In this document: positions 8,609-19,985 of the stretch, in pieces
Layout: the number at the start of each line of letters is the position of its first letter
Position numbering within the stretch: position 1 is the stretch's first letter
From: Trinickia symbiotica
GTDB lineage: Bacteria; Pseudomonadota; Gammaproteobacteria; Burkholderiales; Burkholderiaceae
DNA length: 64,000 bases
Assembly: GCF_002934455.1 (NCBI RefSeq)
Contig: NZ_PTIR01000014.1
Coordinates: forward strand, 62,001-126,000
Direction of reading: 5' to 3'
The notes under the pieces: model-generated
Told to the model about the DNA's origin: nothing
The model's database searches: none
The model's input: only the letters and a program-made list of their open reading frames with translations
Position numbers and translations under genes: made by a program

Positions 8609-11317
8609 CTATCCGTTTCGGCTCGCGAACGCCTCGAACTCGGCTACAGGCACCGGACGGCAGAAGAAGTAGCCTTGCCATGCATGGCATCCCGCCCGCT
8701 CAAGGAAGTCTCGCTGCGCTTCGTTCTCCACGCCCTCGGCAATGACGTCGAGGCCGAGGCTCTGAGCGAGCGCCACGATGGTCCTGGCGATGACGGCATC
8801 GTTGGGATCGATGAGGATGTCGCGCACGAAGGAGCGATCGATCTTCAGTTCGTCGAGCGGCAACTGCTTTAGATACGAAAGCGACGAGTAGCCGATGCCG
8901 AAATCGTCGAGCGAGAAAGAGACGCCGACGGCTTTCAACGCGGCCATCTTGTCGATGATGTCCTGCACGTTGTCCACTACCACGCTTTCGGTCAGCTCGA
9001 GCTTGAGCCGGTTCGGATCGGCTCCCGTGCGCCCGATGATCGAGAGGACGTCGCCAACGAAGCCTGGCTGACGGAACTGCTGCGCACTGACATTGACGGC
9101 GAGCGTGAGATGCGCGAGTTCCGGTTCGCCCGACCATCGCGCGAGCCTCGCGCAGGCGTCTTCGAGCACCTTGTAGCCTAGCGGTAGCACCAACCCCGAT
9201 TCTTCCGCGAGCGTGATGAACTCGGCCGGCGCCACGATGCCGCGTTCGGGATGCTGCCAGCGCACGAGCGCCTCGGCTCCCGTCACGCGATTGCCGGCGC
9301 CCACCTGCGCCTGATAGTGGAGCAGGAACTGCGCTTCGTCGATGCCGCGGCGCAGCGCGGCCTCCATTGCCACGCGCTCGACGACGACCGTTTGCATCGT
9401 CGGATCGAAAAAGCACATCGCGTTGCGGCCGCGCTCTTTCGACTTATACATCGCGAGGTCCGCCTGCTTGAGCAGTTCCTCGATAGTGGCCTGGTGCCCG
9501 CGAAACATCGTGGCGCCGATGCTTGCCGTGCTGCGATGATCGGCGCCTTCGAGCTGATAGGGTTTGCCGAGCATCGCGAGTATCTTTTCGCCGATTGCCT
9601 CGATCTGGCTCGCCGCGTCCTGTTCGTTCGTGCTCAAGCTGCCGAGCACCAGCACGAACTCGTCGCCGCCCACGCGCGCGACGGTATCGCCTTCGCGGAC
9701 GCAGGCCAGAAGACGTTGCGCCGTCTGCTGCAGCAGCATGTCGCCTTTGTCGTGACCGAGGGTGTCGTTGAGCGTCTTGAAGTTGTCAAGGTCGATGAAA
9801 AGCAGGCCGCCGCAGGTTTCGTTCTGCGCGCTGACGGCGATCGCTTGCCGCAGGCGGTCCCATAGCAGTCGGCGATTCGGCAATCGCGTGAGCGCGTCGA
9901 AGAAGGCGAGCTCCTTGATGCGCTCCTCGGCGATCTTGCGCTCGGTAATGTCGTTGTGCGTGCCGACGTAGTGCGTCACATTGCCGTCGTCGCCCCTCAC
10001 CGCGGTGATCGTCAGCCACTTCGGGTAGATCTCGCCGTTCTTGCGGCGATCCCAGATTTCCCCCTGCCAGCCGCCGGTGCGATGGATCGTGTCCCACATG
10101 TCGCGATAGAAGGCCTTGTCGTGACGGTCGGATTGCAAGATGCTCGGCATCTTGCCGACCAATTCTTCGGCCCTGTAGCCGGTGCACGCGGTGAAGGCCG
10201 AGTTGACGCGCAAAATCCTGCCGCTCGCGTCGGTGACCATCATCCCCTCCATCGACTCGAACGCGACCGCGGAGATGCGCAGCTCCTTCGTCATGGCCGA
10301 AGCGAGCCTCATGGCTCGGTTGCGGCCTGTTCCCATCACCCACGCCAGCAGGGCGAGCAGCAAGCTCAGGCCCGTGCCCGTGACGAGAATCAGCGTCTGG
10401 GAATCGCGTTCGAACCGGTTCTGGAAGCCGTCGAGCGCAACCATCGAGAGCACCCATTCGTGTCCGCCCACGACGAGGTACTCATTCGACGAAAGGCCCT
10501 GGGCCAGCGGTCGCTTGTTGACGTTCGGCGAGCGATAGAGCAGCGCCGCGTCGGTCGGCTCGACACCGTCGTAGATGGTGAGCGAGAGGCCGGGCGAAAG
10601 CTGGCCGTAGAGGCTGGCGATGACATCGCGCATCCGGAACGACGCATAGACCCACCCGATGAGCCCAGCCCGGCGCTGCTCGATGGTATCGAGCGGCACG
10701 CCTTGGGCATACACCGGGAGGTAGATTACGAAGCCCGGCTGCGTCTCGTCGCCCTCATCGACGGCGAGCTGCACCTTGCCGGACACGACCGCAAGACTCG
10801 AATCGCGCGACTTCTCCAGGGCGAGCCGCCGTGCGGAAACCGCCCATGCGTCGAAACCGAGCACTCGGCGCCGTCGGTCCGTTGGCGGCTCGCGCTGCAC
10901 GATCGGCGCATAGCTTTCGCGAGTGCCGGCCGGAACGATCGTGTATTCGCGGTCGACGGTCTCGCGCATCATTTCAATGTGGGCGGCCTTGCCGGCCGCG
11001 GGGACCCATTGCACCAGCCCGAGCGCTTGGATGCCGGAGAAGTTCGCATCCGAGCTGACCGAGTTCACGTAGTCATGGAACCGCGCCCGGTCCATCGTCC
11101 CGGTGGCGACAAATAGCGCCTGGACGCCGCGCAGCAACTGCTCGTAAGCGGCCATCCTTTGCTCGATGCGGCCGACGGCGTCGCCGAGCTCGAAGTTGAA
11201 CTGAGCAAGCAGTTCATGGCGGGACGCCTGGCGCTCATGGTTCCACACGGCCCACGTGATGCCGAGGCCGGCCAGCAGAATCACGAGGGGTAGGAGAACG
11301 AGGCGTGCCCGGATCAC
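8609..11317 (-). CDS. CHASE-PAS-GGDEF-EAL cyclic-di-GMP enzyme, membrane sensor
   Basis: A 902-residue inner-membrane protein. Helix one is at about 5-25; a periplasmic CHASE domain at about 75-250 contains GIQALGLVQW and RRVLGFDAW; helix two is at about 309-328; a PAS domain at about 345-460. The GGDEF domain has an intact GGDEF at 550-554 and an RxxD inhibitory site (REGD) five residues before it. The EAL domain has EAL at 682-684, NVSAQQF, ELTES, LDDFGIGYSSLSYL, KIDRSF and EGVE. Both catalytic centres look intact, so it may make, break or switch c-di-GMP. The GTG start at 11317 overlaps the upstream stop by four bases (GTGA), which favours it over an in-frame ATG 111 bases earlier. Confidence 0.9.
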   Translation of the reverse strand: MIRARLVLLPLVILLAGLGITWAVWNHERQASRHELLAQFNFELGDAVGRIEQRMAAYEQLLRGVQALFVATGTMDRARFHDYVNSVSSDANFSGIQALGLVQWVPAAGKAAHIEMMRETVDREYTIVPAGTRESYAPIVQREPPTDRRRRVLGFDAWAVSARRLALEKSRDSSLAVVSGKVQLAVDEGDETQPGFVIYLPVYAQGVPLDTIEQRRAGLIGWVYASFRMRDVIASLYGQLSPGLSLTIYDGVEPTDAALLYRSPNVNKRPLAQGLSSNEYLVVGGHEWVLSMVALDGFQNRFERDSQTLILVTGTGLSLLLALLAWVMGTGRNRAMRLASAMTKELRISAVAFESMEGMMVTDASGRILRVNSAFTACTGYRAEELVGKMPSILQSDRHDKAFYRDMWDTIHRTGGWQGEIWDRRKNGEIYPKWLTITAVRGDDGNVTHYVGTHNDITERKIAEERIKELAFFDALTRLPNRRLLWDRLRQAIAVSAQNETCGGLLFIDLDNFKTLNDTLGHDKGDMLLQQTAQRLLACVREGDTVARVGGDEFVLVLGSLSTNEQDAASQIEAIGEKILAMLGKPYQLEGADHRSTASIGATMFRGHQATIEELLKQADLAMYKSKERGRNAMCFFDPTMQTVVVERVAMEAALRRGIDEAQFLLHYQAQVGAGNRVTGAEALVRWQHPERGIVAPAEFITLAEESGLVLPLGYKVLEDACARLARWSGEPELAHLTLAVNVSAQQFRQPGFVGDVLSIIGRTGADPNRLKLELTESVVVDNVQDIIDKMAALKAVGVSFSLDDFGIGYSSLSYLKQLPLDELKIDRSFVRDILIDPNDAVIARTIVALAQSLGLDVIAEGVENEAQRDFLERAGCHAWQGYFFCRPVPVAEFEAFASRNG

Positions 11318-12108
11318 GGCGGGGACTTGAAGTCGACCATGGTATCGGCCAGGTCGCGTTTGAAATACTTTTCGAAGATGCGGCGAACCGTGCCGTCCGC
11401 TCGCATCTCGTTGACGAGCGCCCGCCACTTCTCGCGCTCCTCGGGGGGCAATGCCTTCTTCGACATGATGAGACCGTGCGGCACCGACGGATCGTTGAAT
11501 TCGACGATCGTCGTGATGTCGCGGATCTTCTTATCGTCGATCGCCGGGTAATCGAACGGCTCGATGATCATGCCTTGAATATGATCGAGGACGAGCGCTT
11601 CGTAGAGCGGCTCGAGACCGCCTGCCTGGCTGACCCGGTTGGCGGCGGCGAGCGAATCGACAAGCCGGTTCGCCGATTCGCTGTAGCGGAAGCTCCGAAT
11701 GACGCCGAGTCGGAATTCATCGTTGTGCTCGAAGTCCGACAATTGCCGGATGCCCGCGTCCTTGCGCACCAGCAGATAGTATTTGTTGCTGAAGTACCAG
11801 GCGAAGTCGGCGTAACGGACGCGCTCTTCGTTGGCGATGCCCGAGAGGCTGAAATCGAGCGCGCCCGATTCGATCAGATTCCAGATCCGCGCGCGCGACA
11901 TGAGGCTGACGCGGATCTGGCAACCGCTGCGGCGGGTCAGTTCTTCGGCGAAATCCTTGTCGATGCCTGTATCGGTATCGAGCGAATAGAGCAGGCCATG
12001 ATCATGCAGCGCGAGCGTGAAAGGCCTGGAGCAGTCCGGGCCGCCTGCGAGCGCGTTGCCGAGGCTGCCCAGCACGAGAAGCAGGGCGACGAGTGCTTGT
12101 CGAATCAC
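11314..12108 (-). CDS. periplasmic solute-binding protein (family 3), coupled to the c-di-GMP enzyme
   Basis: 264 residues with a signal peptide (about 1-21, MIRQALVALLLVLGSLGNAL) and an SBP_bac_3 fold: LTRRSGCQIRVSLMSRARIW, then DFSLSGIANEERVRYADFAWYF, typical of polar amino-acid binders. No permease or ATPase gene is near. Its stop overlaps the start of the CHASE-GGDEF-EAL gene by four bases, so the two are made together. I infer that it delivers a ligand signal to the partner's periplasmic CHASE domain and does not serve transport. The start is GTG 12108, backed by a GGAG ribosome site six bases upstream. Confidence 0.85.
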   Translation of the reverse strand: MIRQALVALLLVLGSLGNALAGGPDCSRPFTLALHDHGLLYSLDTDTGIDKDFAEELTRRSGCQIRVSLMSRARIWNLIESGALDFSLSGIANEERVRYADFAWYFSNKYYLLVRKDAGIRQLSDFEHNDEFRLGVIRSFRYSESANRLVDSLAAANRVSQAGGLEPLYEALVLDHIQGMIIEPFDYPAIDDKKIRDITTIVEFNDPSVPHGLIMSKKALPPEEREKWRALVNEMRADGTVRRIFEKYFKRDLADTMVDFKSPP

Positions 12109-12582
12109 GAGGTCTCCAGCGAAGAAAGGTTGACTTGTCCAGGGTTTCTTATTGGCTGTCGGCGACGTTTGATGACTGCACGCGCAATCGTTGCTTCATT
12201 CGGTCGCGTCCTCGCCACCGCGAAGCATCGCCCGAAATAGCTCCAGACATAATATCGGCTTTCGATGACGGATCTTGAGGGTTGCTACAAGCGTATCGTC
12301 GGCCGCGCAAGCCAATTTCGCTTGGAGCGAAGTGCCTAGTACTTCGTCGCACTTTCCAAAGCGACGCATATCCGTTGCGGTCAGCTCGCGCACTTCTCCG
12401 CTCTTGTCAGTCAATGGTTTGCCCCTTCGGCATATCAACTCCCATTTAACGGTGTACAAACGTTCGATGCTATTGCGCGCAAGCAATCTGGTAGTGCGAC
12501 GCTTGTCGACATTCCGACGCCGCGAGGGAAGACGACGTTTCGGGATACCATTTGGCGTGTTCCTGCTTAGGACACCGCGACT
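12109..12582. other. 474-base spacer of lower GC content
   Basis: Apart from the antitoxin remnant (12181-12433) no intact gene is seen. Open frames on either strand here, such as one of 103 codons from 12275 (plus), show no coding character. The interval 12434-12582 may hold further debris of the toxin partner, but I could not recognise it. Confidence 0.45.
12181..12433 (-). pseudogene. decayed BrnA-like antitoxin (frameshifted remnant)
   Basis: Reading the minus strand, a GGAG ribosome site and ATG at 12433 begin MPKG. After a one-base shift the frame continues KPLTDKSGEVRELTATDM, a near-perfect BrnA (PF14384-like) antitoxin N-terminus, then DEVLGTSLQAKL. LELFRAM lies in the same frame, and a further frame carries RGRDRMKQRLR, reminiscent of the GWQTRMNxALR end of that family. 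At least two frameshifts break it. Base composition is visibly less GC-rich than that of its neighbours, which suggests foreign origin. The BrnT toxin partner is not clearly recognisable upstream. Confidence 0.5.
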
Positions 12583-12624
12583 ATGAACAATAAACATGTC
12601 GATTCGGCAGCGCCAGGAGCAAAT

Positions 12625-13275
12625 ATGCGCCCCGTCCTCATCTGGGACGTGCCGACGCGGCTCTTTCATTGGCTCATCGTCGTGCTCGTCACGGCCGCCT
12701 ATGTGACCGAACGGCTCAACTGGATGGATTGGCACGCCTGGATCGGTGAAGCGGTGCTTGCGCTGGTGCTGTTTCGCATCCTTTGGGGCTGCTTCGGCAG
12801 CGATACGGCAAGGTTTCGCCGTTTTCTCGCGTCGCCCGCCGCGGCCCTGCATCACTTGCGGCGAATGTTATGGCGCGAGCCCGACTTGCAGATCGGGCAT
12901 AACCCGGCAGGCGGCTGGATGGTGGTGCTGTTGCTCGCCTTGCTGCTGGGCGAGACGTTGACAGGTCTTTACACGAACAACGATGTGGCCGACGAGGGGC
13001 CGTTCACGCCCTGGGTGCCGGCGTGGATCGCCAATGCGATCACCGATTTACACACATGGTTGTGGGACGCACTAGTTGCCGCCGTGGCGATGCATCTGCT
13101 GGCTATTGCCGTCTATGCCGCGGCGAAGGGTCACAACTTGCTATGGCCGATGCTGAGCGGCCGCAAATCGATGCCAACGGAAGTATGCGAGCCCCGGCTG
13201 GGGTCGATGGGGCTCGCGTTGCTGCTGTTCGCTGCCGCGAGTGCCGCGGCAGCCGTACTCGCGAAGTATCTCTGA
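12625..13275 (+). CDS. di-haem cytochrome b561-like membrane protein (Ni,Fe-hydrogenase type cytochrome b domain)
   Basis: A 216-residue protein with four or five hydrophobic helices. WDVPTRLFHWLIVVLV, DWHAWIGEAVLAL, HNPAGGWMVVLLLALL and DLHTWLWDALVAAVAMHLLA carry the histidines expected for two b haems. Such proteins (COG3658 type) pass electrons from the membrane to soluble cytochromes. ATG 12625 is preferred because AGGAG lies seven bases before it. An in-frame ATG at 12583 would add 14 residues but lacks a ribosome site. The neighbouring genes do not reveal its redox partner. Confidence 0.82.
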   Translation: MRPVLIWDVPTRLFHWLIVVLVTAAYVTERLNWMDWHAWIGEAVLALVLFRILWGCFGSDTARFRRFLASPAAALHHLRRMLWREPDLQIGHNPAGGWMVVLLLALLLGETLTGLYTNNDVADEGPFTPWVPAWIANAITDLHTWLWDALVAAVAMHLLAIAVYAAAKGHNLLWPMLSGRKSMPTEVCEPRLGSMGLALLLFAAASAAAAVLAKYL

Positions 13276-13290
13276 AGCTTGCTGCGAGAG

Positions 13291-13755
13291 TTATTGCTTG
13301 GGCGGCATCACTTGACCGCGAATCTCGCCGTCCGGATGCTCCTTCGTGTGCACGTTGATATAGAGCTCGCCTGCCATAAGCTCCTTCGCTTGTTCCTCGG
13401 ATAAGGTCGCCTTGCCCTCGATGGGGCCCGTGATCGGCGTGCTCGTCGAGCCCTTCTTCGAAAGCCATACGACTGGGGGCGCATTCTTCCCCTCCGTCGC
13501 CGGGCCGTGGAAGTGCGCCATGGTCGCGGGGCCCGAGAGGTCGTGGGTCGTAATGTCCCACGTCACGACCCGCGTATCGGGATCGTAGGTCAGCTTCGCG
13601 TCACCCGTTGCCTTCGTCTGTACCGGGGGCACCTGCTCCGAACCGTTGAGCGGCACGGAAAAAGACATGGGCGCGGCCTGCGCGACGACTGCCGCGCTCG
13701 CGCAAGCGATACCGGCAAGCGTCACGGCGGCTCGCCGCAATCTGGAAATGCTCAT
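13291..13755 (-). CDS. CHRD-domain secreted protein
   Basis: 154 residues with a signal peptide (about 1-28, ending AQAAP) followed by a single CHRD domain: LNGSEQVPPVQTKATGDAK, TYDPDTRVVTWDIT, MAHFHGPATEGKNAPPVVWL and the end GEIRGQVMPP. CHRD is named after chordin and is common in secreted bacterial proteins of unknown function. It is probably periplasmic or extracellular. It converges with the cytochrome b gene (15-base gap). The 194 bases between it and purB hold no gene. Confidence 0.88.
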   Translation of the reverse strand: MSISRLRRAAVTLAGIACASAAVVAQAAPMSFSVPLNGSEQVPPVQTKATGDAKLTYDPDTRVVTWDITTHDLSGPATMAHFHGPATEGKNAPPVVWLSKKGSTSTPITGPIEGKATLSEEQAKELMAGELYINVHTKEHPDGEIRGQVMPPKQ

Positions 13756-13949
13756 CTGCCATCACTCCTATCGGGAATCCTCAGTCGAGAGACGATGATC
13801 CGATGTCGTCGAACGAGGATCGGCATTGAAGCCAGGTTCTTCTTCGGACGCGGTGAATAGCGGCTTTTTGCTCCCTCCAGCCGCGAAGGCATTGTAAGCC
13901 GAGTCGCTCGGATCTGCCCGCCAAGCCACAGCGGGCTGAGCCAGGGCCG

Positions 13950-15440
<1,491 letters not shown>

Positions 15441-15514
15441 CTAAGCGAGCGGCGCCAGCCGTCAGACCGGACATTCCTTGTCGCGGCGAGAGCGCCGCGG
15501 CGCTCGCTCGCGTG

Positions 15515-16921
15515 TCACTTCCCTGCCGAAGCAGTTTGACCGATGCTGGCGCTCGCAGGCATCGACGCATTGGCCGCGATGGCGGCCGGCGCGGCCCAGA
15601 CGAGCCACTGCCCGCGCAGCGCGACGAGGATGCCGCAAGCGCATGCCGCGAGCGCGCCGAAGGTCGCGAAGCCCATCTGGTAGCTGCCCGTGCTTTCCTT
15701 CGCGATGCCCATTACGACGGGAAGGTAGAAGCCGCCAATGCCGCCCGCCGCCCCGACGACGCCCGAAAGCAAACCCGTCTTGCCTTTCCAGCGATGCGGC
15801 ACGAGCTGGAACGTCGAGCCGTTGCCGAGCCCGAATGCGATGTAGAGGAGCACGAGCAGCGCGATGCCGCCGCCGAGCGGGGGCATCCACGCGGCGAACG
15901 CGAAATCGGCGATGGAGATGACGGCGAGCAGCAGCATCAGCGCACGCACGCCCGTGACACGGTCGGCGACATAGCCGCCCATCGGGCGCACGATCGCGCC
16001 GAGAAACGCGAGCAGCGACATGAAGAGGCCGGCTTCGAGCTTCGGCATCTGATAGAGGTTCGTGAGCAGCAGCGTGACATACGAGGACATCCCGACGAAC
16101 CCACCGAAGGTGATGCTGTAGATGAGCATCATGACCCAGGTGTCGCGCTCGGCGAGGACAGCCCGATAGCGGGCGGGCAAAAGCGCGATGGCGCCGGCCG
16201 CGCCGAACACGGGCAAGAGCAGTACGCCGGTTTTGCCCGAGCCGAAGACGCCGGCCTTGACCGCGAGCACCAGTGCCACGAGCCCGGCGAGCACCGCCGC
16301 GAAGCTCGCCGCCGCGCGCGGCAGGCTCCCTGACTTTTCGGCGCGATCGTCGGCCCAGGCAAAGAGGGCGAGGCCGGCGATCGCCAGAAGCGGCAGTGCC
16401 GCAGCGGTCGCGAATTGCCAGCCGAGCGCGGCGGCGACATGCGGAAAGAGGAAGCCGTCGAGCACGGCGCCGATGTTGCCGGCCGCGGCAAGCCCCAGCA
16501 CGAGGCCCTGCACCTTCGGCGGATAGCTGCTGCCCGCCATCGGCAGCGCCACGGCGAAGCTCGCGCCGCCGACCCCGAGAAAGACGCCGAGCACGAGCAG
16601 CAGCGAGTACGACGGCGTCGCGGGCCAGAATGGCAGGATGATGGTCGGCAGCGCCGACAGCAGCACGCCGATCAACGCGACGCGCCGGCCATCGGCCGAC
16701 TGATAGAGATTGCCGAGCGCGACGCGCAGAATAGCGGCCGCGAGCACGGGCACCGCGACGAGGAAGCCTTGCTGCGCCGCCGACATCGCCACGTCCTTGC
16801 CGATGAACGGCGCAAGCGGGCCGTAGAGGACCCAGACGGTGAAGCCCGTATCGAAATAGAGAAAGCAGGCGAGAAGCGAACGCCAGTTGCCGCTCCGTAG
16901 CGCGTGTTGCAGGTTCTTCAT
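15515..16921 (-). CDS. NarK-type nitrate/nitrite transporter (MFS)
   Basis: A 468-residue major-facilitator protein with 12 predicted helices. Two nitrate-signature-like glycine motifs are present, LGLAAAGNIGAVLDG in the first half and VVGAAGGIGGFYLP in the second, as in NarK/NasA proteins. It should move nitrate or nitrite across the inner membrane. No nitrate reductase genes are nearby, so whether it serves assimilation or respiration is unknown. ATG 16921 has an AGGATGTC upstream sequence and gives a normal N-terminus; the frame stays open for 40 more codons upstream. Divergent from the LysR gene at 17354. Confidence 0.85.
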   Translation of the reverse strand: MKNLQHALRSGNWRSLLACFLYFDTGFTVWVLYGPLAPFIGKDVAMSAAQQGFLVAVPVLAAAILRVALGNLYQSADGRRVALIGVLLSALPTIILPFWPATPSYSLLLVLGVFLGVGGASFAVALPMAGSSYPPKVQGLVLGLAAAGNIGAVLDGFLFPHVAAALGWQFATAAALPLLAIAGLALFAWADDRAEKSGSLPRAAASFAAVLAGLVALVLAVKAGVFGSGKTGVLLLPVFGAAGAIALLPARYRAVLAERDTWVMMLIYSITFGGFVGMSSYVTLLLTNLYQMPKLEAGLFMSLLAFLGAIVRPMGGYVADRVTGVRALMLLLAVISIADFAFAAWMPPLGGGIALLVLLYIAFGLGNGSTFQLVPHRWKGKTGLLSGVVGAAGGIGGFYLPVVMGIAKESTGSYQMGFATFGALAACACGILVALRGQWLVWAAPAAIAANASMPASASIGQTASAGK

Positions 16922-17353
16922 GACATCCTCACGTCGGGTGATCGAAGGTGAAACGCGCACTTTGTCTTTTTGCAATGCAGCGCGGCCGCATCGAAACGCA
17001 AGGGCCATGCCATCGTCCGGCGCACGGGGCTTCCCGGCCATCGGTTGTTGCTTTTGGCGGCGCGGGTGTCAGTCAGATGAAAGCCGAATCCAGCATTGCA
17101 GGCTGCTTGTCGGGGATGGCCGTTTCGATCTCGGGCGAACGGCGGCAACGAGGGGCGGGAACGGCCTTCGTTCGACTTGCGCACCAGCGGTGCGCGGGCG
17201 GCACTGCGCGCGTGCTCCGCGCGCTCGGTAATGGTGCGTTGCGGAAGTTCGATGCGCGTCCCCGAGGCGTCGGAAGGCGGCATGCGCGACAATGGCGTCC
17301 GACCTTCTCCGAGGAGACTCGAACATGATGGACACGGGTAGGCGAGACCGGAC
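16922..17353. other. 432-base divergent spacer between narK-like and lysR genes
   Basis: Open frames here overlap on both strands without Shine-Dalgarno support or recognisable product. I looked for an FNR/Anr box (TTGAT-N4-ATCAA) and did not see one. No clear promoter elements were identified. It presumably contains the start sites of both flanking genes. Confidence 0.4.
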
Positions 17354-18331
17354 ATGGAACTGAAGTGGCTGGAAGATTTCGTCTCGCTCGCGGAAACGCG
17401 CAGCTTCAGCCGCTCCGCCGAGCTTCGGCATGTGACTCAACCCGCTTTTTCACGGCGAATCCAGGCACTCGAAGCGTGGCTCGGCACCGAGCTCATCGAT
17501 CGCTCGGTCTATCCGACGCGCTTGACCAATGCCGGGGAAGTCTTCTACGAGCAGGCGCTCGCGATGCTCTCGCAAGTGCACGAGGCGCGGGTGTTGTTGC
17601 GCGGCCATATCGGCGCGCCGGCCACGACGATCGAATTCGCCGTCCCCCACACGCTTTCGCTCACCTATTTCCCAAAATGGCTGCAGCGAATCGAGGCACA
17701 GATGGGGCCCATTCATACGCGGCTGCGGGCGCTCAACGTTCACGACGCCGTGCTTTCGCTCGTCGAGGGCGGGTGCGATCTCGTGATGGGCTATCACCAT
17801 CCGAGCCATCCGGTCGCGCTCGATCCGGGTCACTACGACATGCTCACGCTCGGCTTCGAGCCGATCAGCCCGTTCTCGGCGCCGTCGCGCGCGGGGCGCC
17901 CGCGCTTTCAACTGCCGGGCACGGCCGATGCGCCGGTTCCGTATCTCTCGTACACGCCGAATGCGTACCTGGGCCGGATGACCGAAGTCATCATCGCGAA
18001 AGCGCCGGAGCGGCTCTACCTCGACCGCGTCTATGAAACCGACATGGCCGAGGCGCTCAAGGCGATGGCGCTCGCGGGCCACGGCGTCGCGTTTCTGCCG
18101 CACAGCGCGGTGGAGGACGCGGTCGCGGCAGGCGCGCTGATCCGGCTCGATCGCCCGACGCGCGGCACGGCCGCGGACCGTTTCACGCTGACGATGGAGA
18201 TTCGCCTCTATCGCGACAAGCTTGCCGCCGCCGCCGACGATCGACGTCAGCGGCTCGTGCAGCGTCTATGGCAGGTTGTCGCCGACGAGCTCGGCATGAA
18301 CGGAAAGAGCGAGACCGATGAGATTGGCTGA
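17354..18331 (+). CDS. LysR-family regulator, HypT/YjiE-like
   Basis: 325 residues. The N-terminal winged helix-turn-helix (about 1-62) contains WLEDFVSLAETRSFSRSAE and VTQPAFSRRIQALEAWLG. The effector domain holds PYLSYTPNAYLGRMTE and AMALAGHGVAFLP, which resemble the hypochlorite-responsive E. coli HypT (YjiE/QseD) more than other LysR members. Its target is not known. A LysR-style palindrome lies just after its stop and before gdhA, so control of glutamate dehydrogenase is plausible, with narK as the divergent alternative. Confidence 0.88.
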   Translation: MELKWLEDFVSLAETRSFSRSAELRHVTQPAFSRRIQALEAWLGTELIDRSVYPTRLTNAGEVFYEQALAMLSQVHEARVLLRGHIGAPATTIEFAVPHTLSLTYFPKWLQRIEAQMGPIHTRLRALNVHDAVLSLVEGGCDLVMGYHHPSHPVALDPGHYDMLTLGFEPISPFSAPSRAGRPRFQLPGTADAPVPYLSYTPNAYLGRMTEVIIAKAPERLYLDRVYETDMAEALKAMALAGHGVAFLPHSAVEDAVAAGALIRLDRPTRGTAADRFTLTMEIRLYRDKLAAAADDRRQRLVQRLWQVVADELGMNGKSETDEIG

Positions 18332-18342
18332 AAAGCCGTGTC

Positions 18343-18357
18343 ATGCAAATTTTGCAT
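18343..18357. promoter_or_regulatory. candidate LysR-type box before gdhA
   Basis: ATGCAAATTTTGCAT is a perfect 7-1-7 palindrome containing the T-N11-A core expected of LysR regulator sites. It lies between the end of the LysR gene and the gdhA start, 81 bases before the latter. It is AT-rich against a GC-rich background. The binder is inferred, not shown. Confidence 0.5.
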
Positions 18358-18437
18358 AAGAGGATGACCAATCGGCATTGGATTTCAAAAACCGCTTTTC
18401 CCACAATGGCGCACATTCTCTGACCGCTGGAGTGTCC

Positions 18438-19742
<1,305 letters not shown>

Positions 19743-19985
19743 GCCTCGTTTGCGCGAGTCGACGCGCCCGTGCTGCGGGCGTCGCTTCGATAAAACAATC
19801 CTCGTGATGGCGCTCGAGCATCGTGCATAACACGGTGCGCCGGGCGCCGGGTGCGGGCGGCATCGACCATGCCGCCCGCTTTCCGTTTGCGGGCGCACAT
19901 CGCGAGTGAACTCGATGCTTTCAACAGCATTACTTTGCGCTACACTGGCGCGGGGCTTTGCGAAGGTTAAAGAAGGAGATCGCAA

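Noticed and set aside
12275-12586. 103-codon plus-strand frame in the low-GC spacer
   Set aside because: It lies opposite the antitoxin remnant and has no family resemblance or ribosome site.
16922-17353. FNR/Anr site for the narK-like gene
   Set aside because: No TTGAT-N4-ATCAA or close variant seen in the divergent spacer.
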